Numbered from the stretch's first letter, positions 43,085 to 54,714 are shown. The stretch is DNA of 64,000 nucleotides from Metellina segmentata (GCA_947359465.1 OX375877.1:66938698-67002697), one strand, 5' to 3'. Translations and numbers: made by a program. The notes: generated by a model not told the origin, from the letters alone.

Positions 43085-43760
43085 ACTGACTTGATTTAAT
43101 AAAATATATTCGAAATTTAAAACTTAAAAACAGTGAAGTTCCTATAGAAAACAAAATGATAAAAATTACTACACGAGTGACTGAATCAAGCAAGAAGTGC
43201 TTATAGTAGTCATCACCATCCAGTGACTTATCTAAGTTACAATACAAATCCCAAAACTAACAAAACACAGTAAACTTCCTTGAAAAAAGTTTAACATTTC
43301 TATACGAGTGAGCTTGTAATTTAAGCAGATGTTTACAGTGAGTATAGCATACAGTGACTCGGTTGAATCTCAATTCGAAAACCCGAAACGTACGAAAAAA
43401 GCCCTGTAAACTTACTTAAAAAAAGGTTTAAATTCTATGTGAGAGAGTTTGTAAATCAAGCAGGTGCTTAAGAGACTAAATTACCCAATGAATCGTGTCT
43501 CAATCGTTTGGCGCAGTTTCGCCAGTTCTGGCCCTTGCGCCATAAAAAACCACCAAACCAAACCGTGTCTCAATCCAAAACACTAAACTTACAAATAACA
43601 ATAGACTTACTTGAAAAAATATAGTTTAAATTTATATCAGTGAGCTTGTAAAGGCAAGTTTAAATGGAAAAGTGCTAACAGGTAAGTCGTTGAAGTACAT
43701 CCAGTGACTCAGCTCTTTGAGTCTAAATCCATACATTGAAAAGCAGGTTAACATGGGTCA
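43085..43760. repeat. Diverged tandem repeat, about 131-bp unit, 4-5 copies
   Basis: The phrases AAACTTACTTGAAAAAA, CGAGTGAGCTTGTAA, AAGCAGGTGCTTA and CCAGTGACTC recur in order. The last landmark occurs at 43221, 43352, about 43485 and 43702, a spacing of 131-133 bp once the SINE tail in the last interval is considered. Identity is moderate. Confidence 0.7.
43494..43575 (+). mobile_element. 58-bp LINE/SINE tail insertion with 12-bp target duplication
   Basis: CGTGTCTCAATC occurs at 43494-43505 and again at 43564-43575. The 58 bp between are only the shared stem-loop tail: GTTTGGCGCAG, TGGCCCTTGCGCCATAAAAA, then ACCACCAAACCAAAC. This is a severely 5'-truncated retrotransposition product, and it fixes the exact 3' end of the tail. 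Confidence 0.9.
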
Positions 43761-45975
43761 GAGAAACCATACGACAAATTTACCACTCGAGCAAATCGTA
43801 TTAGCAAACTTACTTTAAATCTTGGTATTCGATACAGAGCTGTATTCTGGTGCTGGACCTGGATACATTTACCAGATTCAGAGAACTCGACCGTTGACGT
43901 AGTCGCTTTATAAAGCACTACCCCTTCCGCTTTAACGCTATGTTTTCGCATAACAGAATAGCTGAGCCAGAAGAAAATGTGTCCGAGGATTTCAAGGCAC
44001 AGGAAGACTATCAGTCAAATAATTTGAATGTCGCATTCAAATAATAAGAGGTAAATCTCGATATACCCAATGAAAAAAAACGAGTTTCACTCATTATTGA
44101 CACCGGGTGGGAATATAAGCTATCGTATCTAATCTAAAACTCTTACTTAATCGCTATTGTTCTGTGAAAAAAAAAATGACAATCTAATGATGACAGCATA
44201 AAATAGAAGCCACAGACCCAAAGCGTAATCGGAGAAAGGTGTCAGTCAAGTATAGAATATCTTTAACAGCTCGCAGGCAAAACGAGTGAGCGTCATTGAT
44301 GTTTTCATAACTTCCGGGTGAGGTTGTGTCGTTTTACTGTTAAGTCTGACTCACGAGTTCTCAAACTGACATATATAACCTTTGAGTTATCATATCAGAG
44401 TGATAGGTATTTGAGATAAGTCCACAGGTTGCGTAATTTTAGACTTCTACAAAGATAACACTCTGAACACAGACGAATATGTACATGAAATGGTATTAAA
44501 ATTAAACCCCAAAAATATAATTTTCACAACAGATACCACTGACCCTTAACGTTCCAAAATAGCTCCTTTCTCAATTCTTTTCATGCGGTAGTATGTTCAT
44601 TTCTGTAGCATCTGGTCCCCAATACGTCTAGTCACCACCTTCATCTTTTGAATTTTCTCACCTTGCTGACCATGACTTCAAAAGACATGTTCACTCAAGT
44701 TGAGTTATTTCTGATTGTTGATACGTGCACCTTAAGTGTTATGGTGGAATGTGAGACTTTTCAATAGAAACACTTCCTTTTCTCCCAATAAACTTTCTTA
44801 CTTGGTCCTCTAATCCAAAAACCATTCTCTAAATCACTAACCTCCTAGATGAATAAATTTTAACTATTCATTCTTTCACGAGCGCCTTTTAATAAAGAGC
44901 TCAGAGTCGTTCCAAACACCTCTACACAGAACCACTCAAAAGCACTGTGTCACTTTGTAACAACTTGTCAACTTTATTGAAGGATCTAATCGAGGGATTG
45001 ATTAGAATTTTCTGCAACTCCAATTGTGAGTTTTAGACACTCGCTATGTACTCAAATACCAGTTTGTACAATTTTGTTTTCGGATATGAGAAACCATAAG
45101 CAATAAGATTTACGGAGATTTGAAATTAATGCAAGTAAATGACAAAAACAGTACTATCTACATTAGGGTATTACTGTTTTAGGATAGTATAAAGATTTGT
45201 GAATCTTCGTAAAAGGAGAACCATTTTTTTATTAACGGCAAACATTTGCAAAGAAAGGAAGCTATTAAACTATTAACGCATTCAGAATATTTTACTAATT
45301 ATTATTTTTTATTGAAAATCTATTTCCCAGATATTGGTCTTCATATGCGATTTTAGTATTGGGTTTGGATTTATTTAACACTAGAAAAAAACGGCAGTTT
45401 AAAGAGGTAATTTTTTTAAAATATAAAATGACTTTCAAAATGTTTTTTATTTTATCTGTACTCGTTTTCCCTCCTAGAAAACTAAAGACAATTATCTCGA
45501 ATGGAAATGGGTTGGAAAAAAAGGCAAACAATAAGAGAAGCGAAAGATTTTTTAAGAGAAGCAATTATTATATCAAAATCAGATTACATCCCATCCAAGA
45601 TTCAATTCCCTTTTTTTCAAAAAACTAACTATTCAATTTCATGAGCGCAAATAGGTCTAAGACCAAGACTAGTAGGGGGCCATTTTAAAACAAGGGAAGA
45701 CTATTTCCGAAACTTTAATTGGACGACCTTTACCCAATTATAACAATTAGGAGAGCGTCTAATTAAGAGAGAAACGATTAACCGATTTCTTCATCGATGG
45801 AAAGAAACGGCAAGACGATACGCGGGAAGTCATTAACTACAAGCTCTTGCGATAAATCACCTTACGGGCATTAGGACGTGACAAAAAATTATTTTCAATT
45901 AAGTCGGCAGCTTAAGATGACAATTGGGGAATGGAATATTCATTAACCACACGAGAAGGGAACGGAATTCAAACA
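43761..45975. other. Spacer with a unique island at 45.65-46.0 kb
   Basis: No gene is supported. An AT-rich unique stretch is followed by a GC-richer island containing the motif cluster at 45715-45768. Confidence 0.4.
45715..45768. promoter_or_regulatory. Cluster of homeodomain-type motifs
   Basis: TTTAATTGG (45715), CCAATTA (45734), ACAATTAG (45743) and TCTAATTAAG (45759) lie within 54 bp in a unique stretch upstream of the glucose transporter helix-1 exon. Enhancer function is inferred from motif density alone, and such motifs are common in AT-rich DNA. Confidence 0.25.
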
Positions 45976-46244
45976 CGGAGATGAAATGGGACGCGGAGAA
46001 GTTTGAGAGATTATGCGGGGCGACGAAGTGTTTTAGTTTTTCCAGAATATTCTTTTTCGTGTGGTTAGTATGATTATTGTGATCAAAATCCCCGTCCAGC
46101 TTTATTTGAATTCAAATTGGCTGCTATCGTGTTTCCAGCTGAAAATTGTCCACGGCGATGAAATTGCTCAAGTTTTTTTCCATTCAGAAGTTGTTTTTTG
46201 TGGTTGCTATGATTGTGTGATCACCATTAGCTAGTCTTCGTTTC

Positions 46245-46380
46245 AGTAGGTAGGTATTTTAATAAACGTCACACTGGAAAAACACAACGGGCTATTGGTA
46301 ACGGTCCGGGATCAAATAAAAGGGAAAAATACAACGGGCTATTGGCGACAGTCCGAGATCAAATACGAAGGAATTTGAAT
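46245..46380 (-). mobile_element. SINE-C fragment, first duplicated copy
   Basis: GTAGGTAGGTATTTTAATAA, CGTCACACTGGAAAAACACA and ACGGGCTATTGGTAACGG are followed by a short internal repeat of ACAACGGGCTATTGG. It belongs to the duplicated block. Confidence 0.65.
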
Positions 46381-46524
46381 TTCAATTCAAATTGGCTGCT
46401 ATCGTGTTTCCAGCTGGAAATTGTCCACGGCGATGAAATATGCTCAAGTTTTTTTCCATTCAGAAGTTGTTTTTTGTGGTTGCTATGATTGTGTGTGATC
46501 ACCATCCGCTAGTCTTCGTTTCAG

Positions 46525-46705
46525 TAGGTAGGTATTTTAATTAACGTCACACTGGAAAAACACAACGGGCTATTGGTAACGGTCCGGTATCAAATACGAA
46601 GGGGAAAAACACCACGCAATTTTGAACCACGGTCAGATGACGAGGTTACACCTGAGCCAATCTCCAAACTTCCACACCACGCTAACGTGAGGACATTTCT
46701 GTGCT
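46525..46705 (-). mobile_element. SINE-C fragment, second duplicated copy
   Basis: It has the same left end as 46245-46380, then extends through GAACCACGGTCAGATGACGA and TTCCACACCACGCTAACGTG. Confidence 0.65.
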
Positions 46706-46929
46706 CAGATGGAAAAATGTTATGAGTCACTTTTTAAATTTTTCGTGACAGTAATTTTAAGATTCAAGATTCAACATGTGGTTCTGTGGTTTATGATTTA
46801 TTACAATTTTCCCACCTTTGTTTTCTCATAAACTGAAAGAAAAAGACTTAATGTTTAGAAGGTGGCAAAATGTATTAACAAAAAAGACTCCAGGATGGGA
46901 CTTAGTCAATTTTTTTGGGAAAAGTGACT

Positions 46930-47050
46930 TATAACATTTTGCCATCCGAGCACAGATTTGAAGGCACGATAGACCTGGTTGGGATTTGAACTCGCAACTT
47001 CTCCGGTTGCTAATCCGTTCGCCTTCCATCCGGGCTAACAAGGCCCTTCG
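46930..47050 (-). mobile_element. SINE-C-like tRNA head
   Basis: TGGTTGGGATTTGAACTCGC, TTCTCCGGTTGCTAATCCGT and CCGGGCTAACAAGGC form a tRNA-like head on the minus strand. It sits apart from the body at 46525-46705; the AT-rich stretch between them may be an insertion. Confidence 0.5.
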
Positions 47051-47260
47051 TTTTAATAGAAATTGGATGTTATCGTGTTTCCGGATCGAAATTGCGCACG
47101 GCGACGAAAGATATTTCAGTTTTTTTTCCATCCCAAAACCTGTTTCTTCTGTATTTAGCATGACTGTTTGATCACAATCCGTTGAGTTTGTTTCAATTGA
47201 AATTGGCTGCTATCGTGTTTTCAGTTGGAAATAGCACGCGAACACGAAATATATTTTAGA

Positions 47261-47615
47261 TCTTCTAACGAGGAACTTTTGCACTGATACATTCGTAGTG
47301 CCACATCACAAGCGTGATGAAGTCGTACTTTTACATTACTGAAGATGAGTTCCATGCCATAATTTGCTTATGGATTCAAAAGCTCTGGATTTCAATACCG
47401 TGTCGATTCGTAACACAAATATGTATGATCACTCCCACGTCTTCAACCACATCTTTTCACTATTACGATTTCCTCTCTAAGAAAGAGGTCGAGATCTGCA
47501 CAGTAGTCTCACTTTCATCTAATCCTTCACGTGTGATGTAGAGACCTCACTGACCCAACATAAAGTGAAACAGAGTACCATACAGTGAGGCTCCAACGAG
47601 GAGGCAGGTGACGCT
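47261..47615. other. Spacer, nothing recognised
   Basis: No gene or repeat that I can support. Confidence 0.45.
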
Positions 47616-47619
47616 GGTG

Positions 47620-47835
47620 GATTTAGGGTTTTATGGCGCAAAGGTCACACGTGGCTAAGCTGAACCAAGCAATATCTAGAAATTGTGAAAAGAAAGTAGA
47701 GAAAGGTTGCTTGGGCATCGTGGGATCACGACCCGGTGTTAACTCGAGGCAGTAAACCCCATGGAAAAGAATAGATCACAAGTGTACCTCGGTATCGTGA
47801 AACACGCACAAACCTAAAGACGCGCCCTCGAGGGG
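47620..47835 (-). mobile_element. SINE-B copy
   Basis: Tail (TTATGGCGCAAAGGTCACAC, GTGGCTAAGC) then body (GAAAGTAGAGAAAGGTTGCT, AGTAAACCCCATGGAAAAGA, AATAGATCACAAGTGTACCT). Confidence 0.65.
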
Positions 47836-48034
47836 GCAGATGACACTGGAGAAGTCCTTTCTCACAAAGGTAGAAAGCTAGTTTGCGGAGAGACCTGTCA
47901 CACGTCAAACCGTATACTTCTACCGCCATACGTCTCTGGCATGTTTCACCTCGTTATCGTTGCCATGGCTTCCGGCACTGAACGATAAACCCCGAGCCAA
48001 AAACCGCGTTGCAGACTTTAATTGTGGGTAATTG

Positions 48035-48350
48035 GTAATTTTTAGTTAACGTCGTACTAGAGCAACACAACGGGCTATTGACTACGGTCCGGGATCAGTC
48101 CCTTAAGGGAAAGATCCGAGGATAACACCTCGTAATTTTGAACCACGGTCAGATGACGAAGCAACACCTGAGCTGGCACCCCACTCTCCAAACTTCCACA
48201 CCAACCCAACGTGAGGACTTTCGGCCCCGACAGATTTATGGTGCACCAGTCGCTTCTACACCATACGCTTACAAACATCCATGCCCGGATTCGAACCAGG
48301 AACCTTCCGATCTAGAGGCTAACACCTTAACCACTATACCGGTTAGTCGA
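48035..48350 (-). mobile_element. SINE-C copy, near full length
   Basis: It runs from TAGTTAACGTCGTACTAGAG through ACGGGCTATTG, GAACCACGGTCAGATGACGA and CCCAACGTGAGGACTTTCGG to the head. The minus-strand head has A box TGGTTAAGGTGTTAGC and B box GGTTCGAATCC. At about 315 bp it is a good reference copy. Confidence 0.8.
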
Positions 48351-48644
48351 CACGTTAATTGTGGGAACGCTTTGTTTATCTCTCTAAGCGAACTAGACGC
48401 TTTGTTCAAAATCGCGTGACTCAATGCTAACTCTCCGGAGTCGGATTAAACCTGCAGAAAATGTTTTCTGCAATAAATCTCCGACAATGGGACATGCCGT
48501 CGTGATACAGCAAATGCGTTTGGTCACTGCGCTTAACACGTTCGCAGCCGATCTCGCGGCAGCGAGTGATGTCTCAGCAAGGCATACGCCGCATCATAAC
48601 GCGCTCGTGCGGGACGAGCTGCGCCTCAACATTTATTCTCCACT
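48351..48644. other. Short unique stretch
   Basis: GC-richer sequence with no recognised feature. It forms the left flank of the next element. Confidence 0.4.
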
Positions 48645-49859
48645 TTAAGGCTACACAGTACCCTAAAAATGACCAAAATATCGATTTTTTTTTTGCATTT
48701 TTCGATGGCCCATACAGTTGGGAAGCTTGCCTCAAAATTTTAGATCTGATATCCATTTAGTTTTAAAGATTTTTGAAGTTTTCTGAGTGTTGTAGTGTCA
48801 AACTTTCACAGTATAGAGGAGGGGGCGTGGTTAAATTCGTTTTTGTTTTGATGTAATTTCACATTCTTACAATTAATTAAAAATATGTTTGAATAAAATC
48901 AATTCCTTAGGTGAAATGGCTATTATCTTCAACTTTCACTACTAAAATCGTATCTGTTAGTTTATGTTCTGCGTTCTCTTCTGAGTCTCATTACTAGCTA
49001 ACCAATATTGGTAAAAAGGTCTTTTCAAAACCAATATTTGATTACGATTGTTTTATATTATACATTATAATCAAAATTTGGAAAATATTTGGTTCGAATA
49101 TATTTAGTTCGGATTTAGATAAATAATTTGCCGCTACCGTATCAAATTTTTTCATGATATGAAAACATAATATTTTGAATTTAAAAAAATATATTCAATC
49201 ACATTGAGTTAAATTAGTGTTTTAATGCATTTTATAAGTTGGTAAATAACATATTAAAAAATTAGAGCTCTACAAGCATTATTACTTTTTGTTTTATGAC
49301 TTCAAAAACTTAAAATGCATTTTTCTCAGACTTTTATTTTTGTGGATGCAAGTGTTTTAAAATCCCTAAGTCTTTTTTTCTGTACAAGATACAGTCTAAA
49401 ATTGTTTTGTAGATACTTTCATATATGCGTACTATAAAAGTTAGTATGGATTAAGGCCTGAGAGTTCTAGTATTTTTTTTTTAAAATGTCAAAAAAAAAA
49501 AAAAAAGTTAATAATTTTAGAATTTTTATGTTTTTTTTCAAATTTAGCAACAAAAATAATTATTAAAATTCAACAATGAGACTGATGGTCAATTTCATAC
49601 TAGCTTTTGTATCCAATTATCTAAGAAATATAAATCACTTGAAATAACTAAAAAATATTATTAATTGAATATTTTATAAGAGTTTAAAAAAACTTCAAAA
49701 ATTTCAATTTTTTTTTTAATTTTAAAATAATGGTGATTGCTAAACTGACTTTTGTTTATTGGATTTAGTTAAATAATATAAGCCGAAAAAAAGTCACTAA
49801 TTATTTTTAATGTTACTGTCCGTGTAAAATTTTTTTGAAAAGGGTACTGTGTAGCTTAA
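48645..49859. mobile_element. Non-autonomous TTAA element, likely Kolobok-type
   Basis: TTAA at 48645-48648 and 49856-49859 flank 1207 bp with inverted ends (GGCTACACAGTACCC; the right end reads GCTACACAGTACCC inward). There is no transposase; the interior is AT-rich. A subterminal GAGGAGGGGGCGTGG (48819-48833) matches GAGGGGGGCGTGG about 155 bp inside the right end of the Kolobok element at 672-3714. This is why I place it in the same superfamily. Confidence 0.7.
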
Positions 49860-50630
49860 TTGGAATTATAAGTTAGGTGTTGCGGGGTATTGGCGTGGAG
49901 TAAAGGTTAGAAGCTATTTGTAAGGGTATGTGGTCTCTAATTTATAGCTTTAATTTATTTGTTGGCTGATCTTCCGCCAATCTATTCAGGTATATGACAT
50001 TGGCGCACTTTTAAATCATATTTGTTATAAAAAGTAGGTCTGCTTCTGGTAAAAACTCATTTCTACGTGACCGGCAGCAAATGTGGTAAGCTTCGGTTTC
50101 CTAAAAAAGCGGTGCCGTTATCTAGCGGCCGTAAATGAGCAGTGGATGACATCACACTAAAACGTTGGTTTCTAGAGAGCGCTTGGACTTTTCACCCACC
50201 CTGAATTGTCATAAAATATAACATTGTTTAAAATTCAGTGTACTTGCATCACATGTAACTTTTCTCCAGTGCATATTGTTTTTTTTGTGTCTATTATATG
50301 GTTTTGAAAATAAGTAATATCTTATGTGATTCAGTACCTAATCAAACAATACTGGTGTAAAGCGAAATATTGACTGAATTTTTCATCATTACAGTGCAGA
50401 TGGAGATGCACTGAAATTCTAAATGCACCTCTAGCACGATTTTAAACATATCCCTCTCCTCAAAACGATAGTTTTCGTCTTCCAAAGACTCATCTTCCAA
50501 ATATAATAATAACGTTATGTCTAGATCATCCATTCTCCACCGTAGTCTGCTCGTATAAGACGGCCGCCTTGTTACGACCGCCGCATCATGACAAATCCCG
50601 ACCGCTAGATAACCGCATCACTTTATTAGG
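49860..50630. other. Spacer, nothing recognised
   Basis: No gene is supported. The frame at 50342-50533 (minus) has no known motif. Confidence 0.4.
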
Positions 50631-50634
50631 AAAC

Positions 50635-50815
50635 CGTAGCTTTACCAAAGCTGCGAGTTATTGGCGGCAGAGGTTCGATGCCTCCCAGGGTGTATTTATC
50701 ACTTCTGGTGTCAGTAAAAAACTTTCCTTGAGAGTGTATATACCCAATACTTGATATTGCATGTCTTGTGTTTGGCACTGCATGGCCAAACGTGGCCATA
50801 AAACACCAACCGTCT
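50635..50815 (+). mobile_element. SINE-A copy, plus orientation
   Basis: Head (AAAGCTGCGAGTTATTGGCG, GAGGTTCGATGCC), body (CACTTCTGGTGTCAGTAAAA) and tail (TTGTGTTTGGCACTGCATGG, GTGGCCATAAAACACC) appear in sense order. Confidence 0.7.
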
Positions 50816-50847
50816 GGCAACGTGAATGAACGAAACTTGTTTTCGGT

Positions 50848-51015
50848 TGGTTGGTGTTTTAAGACGCGAAAAGCCATAGTTGGCCATGATGCGCCAAACA
50901 CAAGACAAACAAGTAATGCAACACACACAAGAAAATATTGCCGACACAGAAGAGATACACGTAGGGAAGAACCGAAAGTGTGCCGTCTAGAATCCACAGG
51001 TTGTTAGGGAAGTGG
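50848..51015 (-). mobile_element. SINE-A copy, minus orientation
   Basis: It lies tail to tail with the previous copy: TTGGTTGGTGTTTTAAGACG, GCCATAGTTGGCCATGATGC, then body and head to GGGAAGTGGGTATACCC. The two copies form a large imperfect inverted pair. Confidence 0.7.
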
Positions 51016-51053
51016 GTATACCCTTGTGACGTCGCAAACACCGCCACTAACCT

Positions 51054-51257
51054 TCGATTCCAAATTCCTGAAACATATGCCCGAGTCCTGCTGATGAATG
51101 TCGCAACAGCAGTTTGTTTTGGGGTGCCAGTGATTTGTGGCTGGCTGAATGCGGGGTCTGGCGACACAGGGAGATCGGTTGCAGAGCTCGAAGAGACCAG
51201 AGGTATTTTGTTTTGCGGTGCTCGTTCCCGAGGCCGCGGCTGTTGAGTTTTTGCCTG
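51054..51257 (-). other. Possible 5' coding exon (weak)
   Basis: On the minus strand a strong-context ATG (at about 51271) opens MGGAKQAKTQQPRPRERAPQ, a Gln/Pro/Arg-rich stretch, then NKIPLVSSSS. A good donor (AAG then GTTAGT) lies at 51048-51053. The donor is phase 2 in that frame and would create a stop if spliced to the helix-1 exon; a second frame is in phase 0 but looks less protein-like. The stretch is unique and GC-richer, so I note it as a candidate only. Confidence 0.2.
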
Positions 51258-51299
51258 TTTCGCACCACCCATGACATAGAGATGCAAATCTCAATTGTA

Positions 51300-52904
51300 A
51301 TTAGTGTACTTATAATTATTTGCAAAATAAATGCAAGTTATTCGTAAATTAGGTTGTTTCGTTTTGTTGAAAGGCACACCACTCGGCTCACTACGTTACA
51401 CCCTCCTGGTCATGACGACTATAGTCGTGTTTTCCTCGCAATCTTACGAGCAACGTCTTTTGCCGCTTGGCCACTGGTTGTGGAAGTGTTTGAACTCGAA
51501 ACAAGACGGTATATTTTCCCTCTACAAATGCAAGTTTTAGACGAGCTATTTCTAAATTACTGTAAGGTAATTACCTCATCCCGGGAAATATGAGGAATAT
51601 TTGAGTGTGGAAACGTTTGACTGTGACGAAGGTCATTTATGAAAGTTCAAACAGCAAAGCCAAAACATGAAAGAGTAAAAAAAAGATAATTGAGTGTCGA
51701 ACTCGTATTGTGCTTATTCTGTGGCTTGCTGTGAGCCCTCTGTCGAATCTCACGGGAACTAAAGCCTCCTTTCATATTTATGATCAGTAAAAAGATTATC
51801 AAGTTAGCCATGAGATCTATGAAGTGCTTGTTGAAATAGTGGAAGCGAACATTAGTGGCGTGAAAAATGTTATTGTTGAATGTGAGGCATCATAAGCTCA
51901 AACATTTGAGCAATTAGTCATGTTAATTATGTGCATAAGCAGTGTTGTTCCAGCAACAATTTAAGTTCAAGCACCTTTTTAAATATGCATAATTTTTTAA
52001 GCTTAAATGATTCTTTTCACTTAAAAATAACGACCATAACGGTTTTCATTTTCTTGCCTCCAAGAACTTTATCGTAAAGTACTTTTGAGAGTAGCACCTT
52101 CGTGTGCCTTTAACACCCCAAGAAATTTTAGTTTAAATAAAAATAATAATTCCTCGCTTACTTCTAGCCATAAGATACTTGTATGCCATGAGAATGTGTT
52201 CATTGCAACCCTGAAGAAGTTTGGCACATAGAGAGTGTTTCTCCTATCAAAATAAATATATTTTATTTCCAACGCGTTTTTAGTGCTTAGTTTTTATAGT
52301 GTCCTTCAGTAACTGAAATACATCAGTGTATCGTTTCCACTTGTCGTTTGTACTTGTACTATGGTTTTTATAATGCGCTATCCGTTTTCACGACGTGTTT
52401 CCATTTCTTTCCTTCAAATTTTCAAAAGGAGCATCTCTTCCTATTTCGATTCTTACGCCAAAAGATTCAATCAAATACGAATAAAAGAGCATGTTTCTCA
52501 AAAAAAAGGAAAGCAAATGAAAAACACAGGAATTAGGCGTATTGCCTGGTACAGAGGCGGAGCTAGACATTCAGTGACCCGTGGCGAATGGTACATGGCG
52601 CCACCTGTCCAAAACACGTTTGCGTATTGAAAGTGAAAATAAAATACAAGTGAATAAAATATGGTTGTTAAAACCATATTGATTAATATTATTGAAAATA
52701 GACTATTTTGATTTAAACTATTTAATTAGTCATTAATTATGTTAACCATTTCTTCATAATATTAACTTTTAATCGTAATTCTTAATTGAGTATATCATAA
52801 AAATTAGCTATGAACCAGGTATTGTTAATGTGTTTCCAGCACGGAAGTAAGAAAAGGCGCCCCCTGTCGTACATTTGTGAAGCTCGTCTTGGGTTCGATG
52901 GTTT
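51300..52904. other. Spacer, nothing recognised
   Basis: No gene or clear repeat. Short frames on both strands look like chance. Confidence 0.4.
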
Positions 52905-53165
52905 GGTTTATTGGATTTTTATGGCGCAAGGGGACTATTTGGCCAAGCTGCGCCAAACAAGACATCGCCAAGTCCAAACTGTCCTAAATGGGGAAAAAAG
53001 AGGGATTGGGAAACATAATAGTGTGATGAAAGCAAAGAAAGATCGCTTGGGTTTCCCGTGAACGCGACCCCTGTGTTTACTAAAGACAATAATCCTTATG
53101 AGAGATCACTAGACTATCTTGTGACCTTGAAGCCTGTCATACACCAGAAGGTGATGTGTTCCTGA
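52905..53165 (-). mobile_element. SINE-B copy, nearly complete
   Basis: Tail (TTATGGCGCAAGGGGACTAT, TTGGCCAAGCTGCGCCAAAC), then AAAAAAGAGGGATTGGGAAA, GTGATGAAAGCAAAGAAAGA and CCCGTGAACGCGACCCCTGT. It is a good reference copy of family B. Confidence 0.75.
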
Positions 53166-53169
53166 AAGC

Positions 53170-53295
53170 ACACGTGGAAGTAAAGTTTTACTGTGTTAAG
53201 CAGTATGTGCAAGGAGGAATCGAATCTGTGCAGCCTACAATTCGCAAGTTGCTAGCGTAGAGGGCAAACTTGTGAAACCATGGCGGCCCCAGTCC
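53170..53295 (-). mobile_element. SINE-A head and part of body
   Basis: AAAGTTTTACTGTGTTAAGC, then AGGAGGAATCGAATCTGTGC and CTACAATTCGCAAGTTGCTA. It abuts the B copy. Confidence 0.6.
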
Positions 53296-53299
53296 CAGA

Positions 53300-54505
53300 G
53301 TTTGATTCCCGGTTTGTAATTGCATGGTTGTTTGTGATTGCTCCTGGTAGCAGTAATGGGTAGCAAAACCGTACAGTACAAAGGTTACCCACTGTATTCT
53401 TCACAAATTGATGTCAGTTCGTCTCTCATAATGACTGTTTGTCCTTGCAAAAGCCGAATAGATCGTTGTGGTCAGGCATTCGAAAAAAAAAGCAAAAGAA
53501 AAAAAACTTCTCCAACTTGCTCCACTGTGCTTGGACAAAAGCCTGTCTCAAACACGCCGAAGCTTAGTTCCAAATCCCTTTTAAACCCCACAGAAGCCCT
53601 CTTAAAAACAACACCGAACTTTCTGGCAAGTAGCGTGGGAAATCAAGAGCGCCCTTATTGATCGAAAAAAGAAAAAAAAAGCCCTCATCCACCGAGTCTT
53701 ATTCTCCTGTTTCCCATTCCATTAAGAGCCAGTCAGTCAGTCCACTCCCGGGATAAAATGATCCGGGATTAGAGCCCGGAATCGATACATTTCCACATTC
53801 CGAGTGACCGGTTCCCGACAAATTGTTTCAAATGACTTCACTTCCCACTTTGCTCGCACGGGGAACAGCAGGGAAGAGTATAAAACTTTACGACCCCATA
53901 CCGGAGCACTTTTCGGGGCCCGCCCTCCCAAGAACAACTACAGACGCGCCACACATGCCTCATAATAAACATTTATGATCATCGCCCACTAAGACAACCG
54001 ATGGGCATAAAATAACTCCTCCGTCCCGCCCTCCCAACAATCGGAAATAAAAACGCGCCTCCTTTGCGCATCCTTCGACTTATCTCCTTCGGTGGAGAGG
54101 AACAAGGAGATTAGTGGCCGGCCAACATGCTGAGGGCTCTTCTGCACTGCCACGAAATTTACACAGGACGCTGGAAACTTATGACCGTCAGAAGGAAATG
54201 GTACTGATTCAGGACCTCTTGGAGAATTCCGTCGCCCTAAGATTGAGCTCCAGTTACCCTCTCCTCTGAAGGAAGTAAACTTGTCGATTCTGACCATCCT
54301 GTACTATTCGACAACAGTCATAACCACGCGATTTCTCGGCGAAAACCAACGAGAAAAAAGGGTGCGATTTTCGATTGGAGGTGGCATTTCAGAGATGTGC
54401 ATCTGCAACTGATATTGGTTTCACTCACATTTGTATATCTGGCTGGTGCTTTAGTTTCGTCTCGGGTATCTGCAACCACGGGAAAGCCAAAAGGAAAGTT
54501 TGATT
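53300..54505. other. GC-richer unique island
   Basis: About 53480-54250 is GC-richer and repeat-poor, like the islands at 33 and 63 kb. The frames at 53338-53661 and 53989-54297 have no domain I recognise. Confidence 0.4.
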
Positions 54506-54509
54506 GGTA

Positions 54510-54580
54510 GGTTTTGGGTTCTAATGGCCCACGTTTGGCAAAAATGCGCCAAACACAAGACAACGAGGGTCTAAAATAAA
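54510..54580 (-). mobile_element. SINE/LINE tail fragment
   Basis: GGTAGGTTTTGGGTTCTAAT, then GGCCCACGTTTGGC and TGCGCCAAACACAAGACAAC. Confidence 0.55.
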
Positions 54581-54714
54581 AGCAAAAAGCAGGATGGTTT
54601 GTCTGGAGTTTACTTCTAATGATTGGATGTGCAAAAATTCCTTTGCCAATGTCATCGGAATGACACAGTAAATCGAAAAACGGACACTTTTTCGGGTTGG
54701 CTTTCAATAAGTAT

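Larger units (their letters stand above)
45976..47260. repeat. 140-bp repeat unit in 4-5 copies, interleaved with SINE-C
   Basis: The unit contains ATTGGCTGCTATCGTGTTTC, then CACGGCGATGAAAT, TTTTTTTCCATTCAGAAGTT and TGTGGTTGCTATGATTGTGT. It starts near 46116, 46391, 47062 and 47202, with a diverged copy before 46116. The 46116 and 46391 copies are about 275 bp apart and each is followed by the same SINE-C fragment, so unit plus SINE was duplicated together. Confidence 0.8.
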
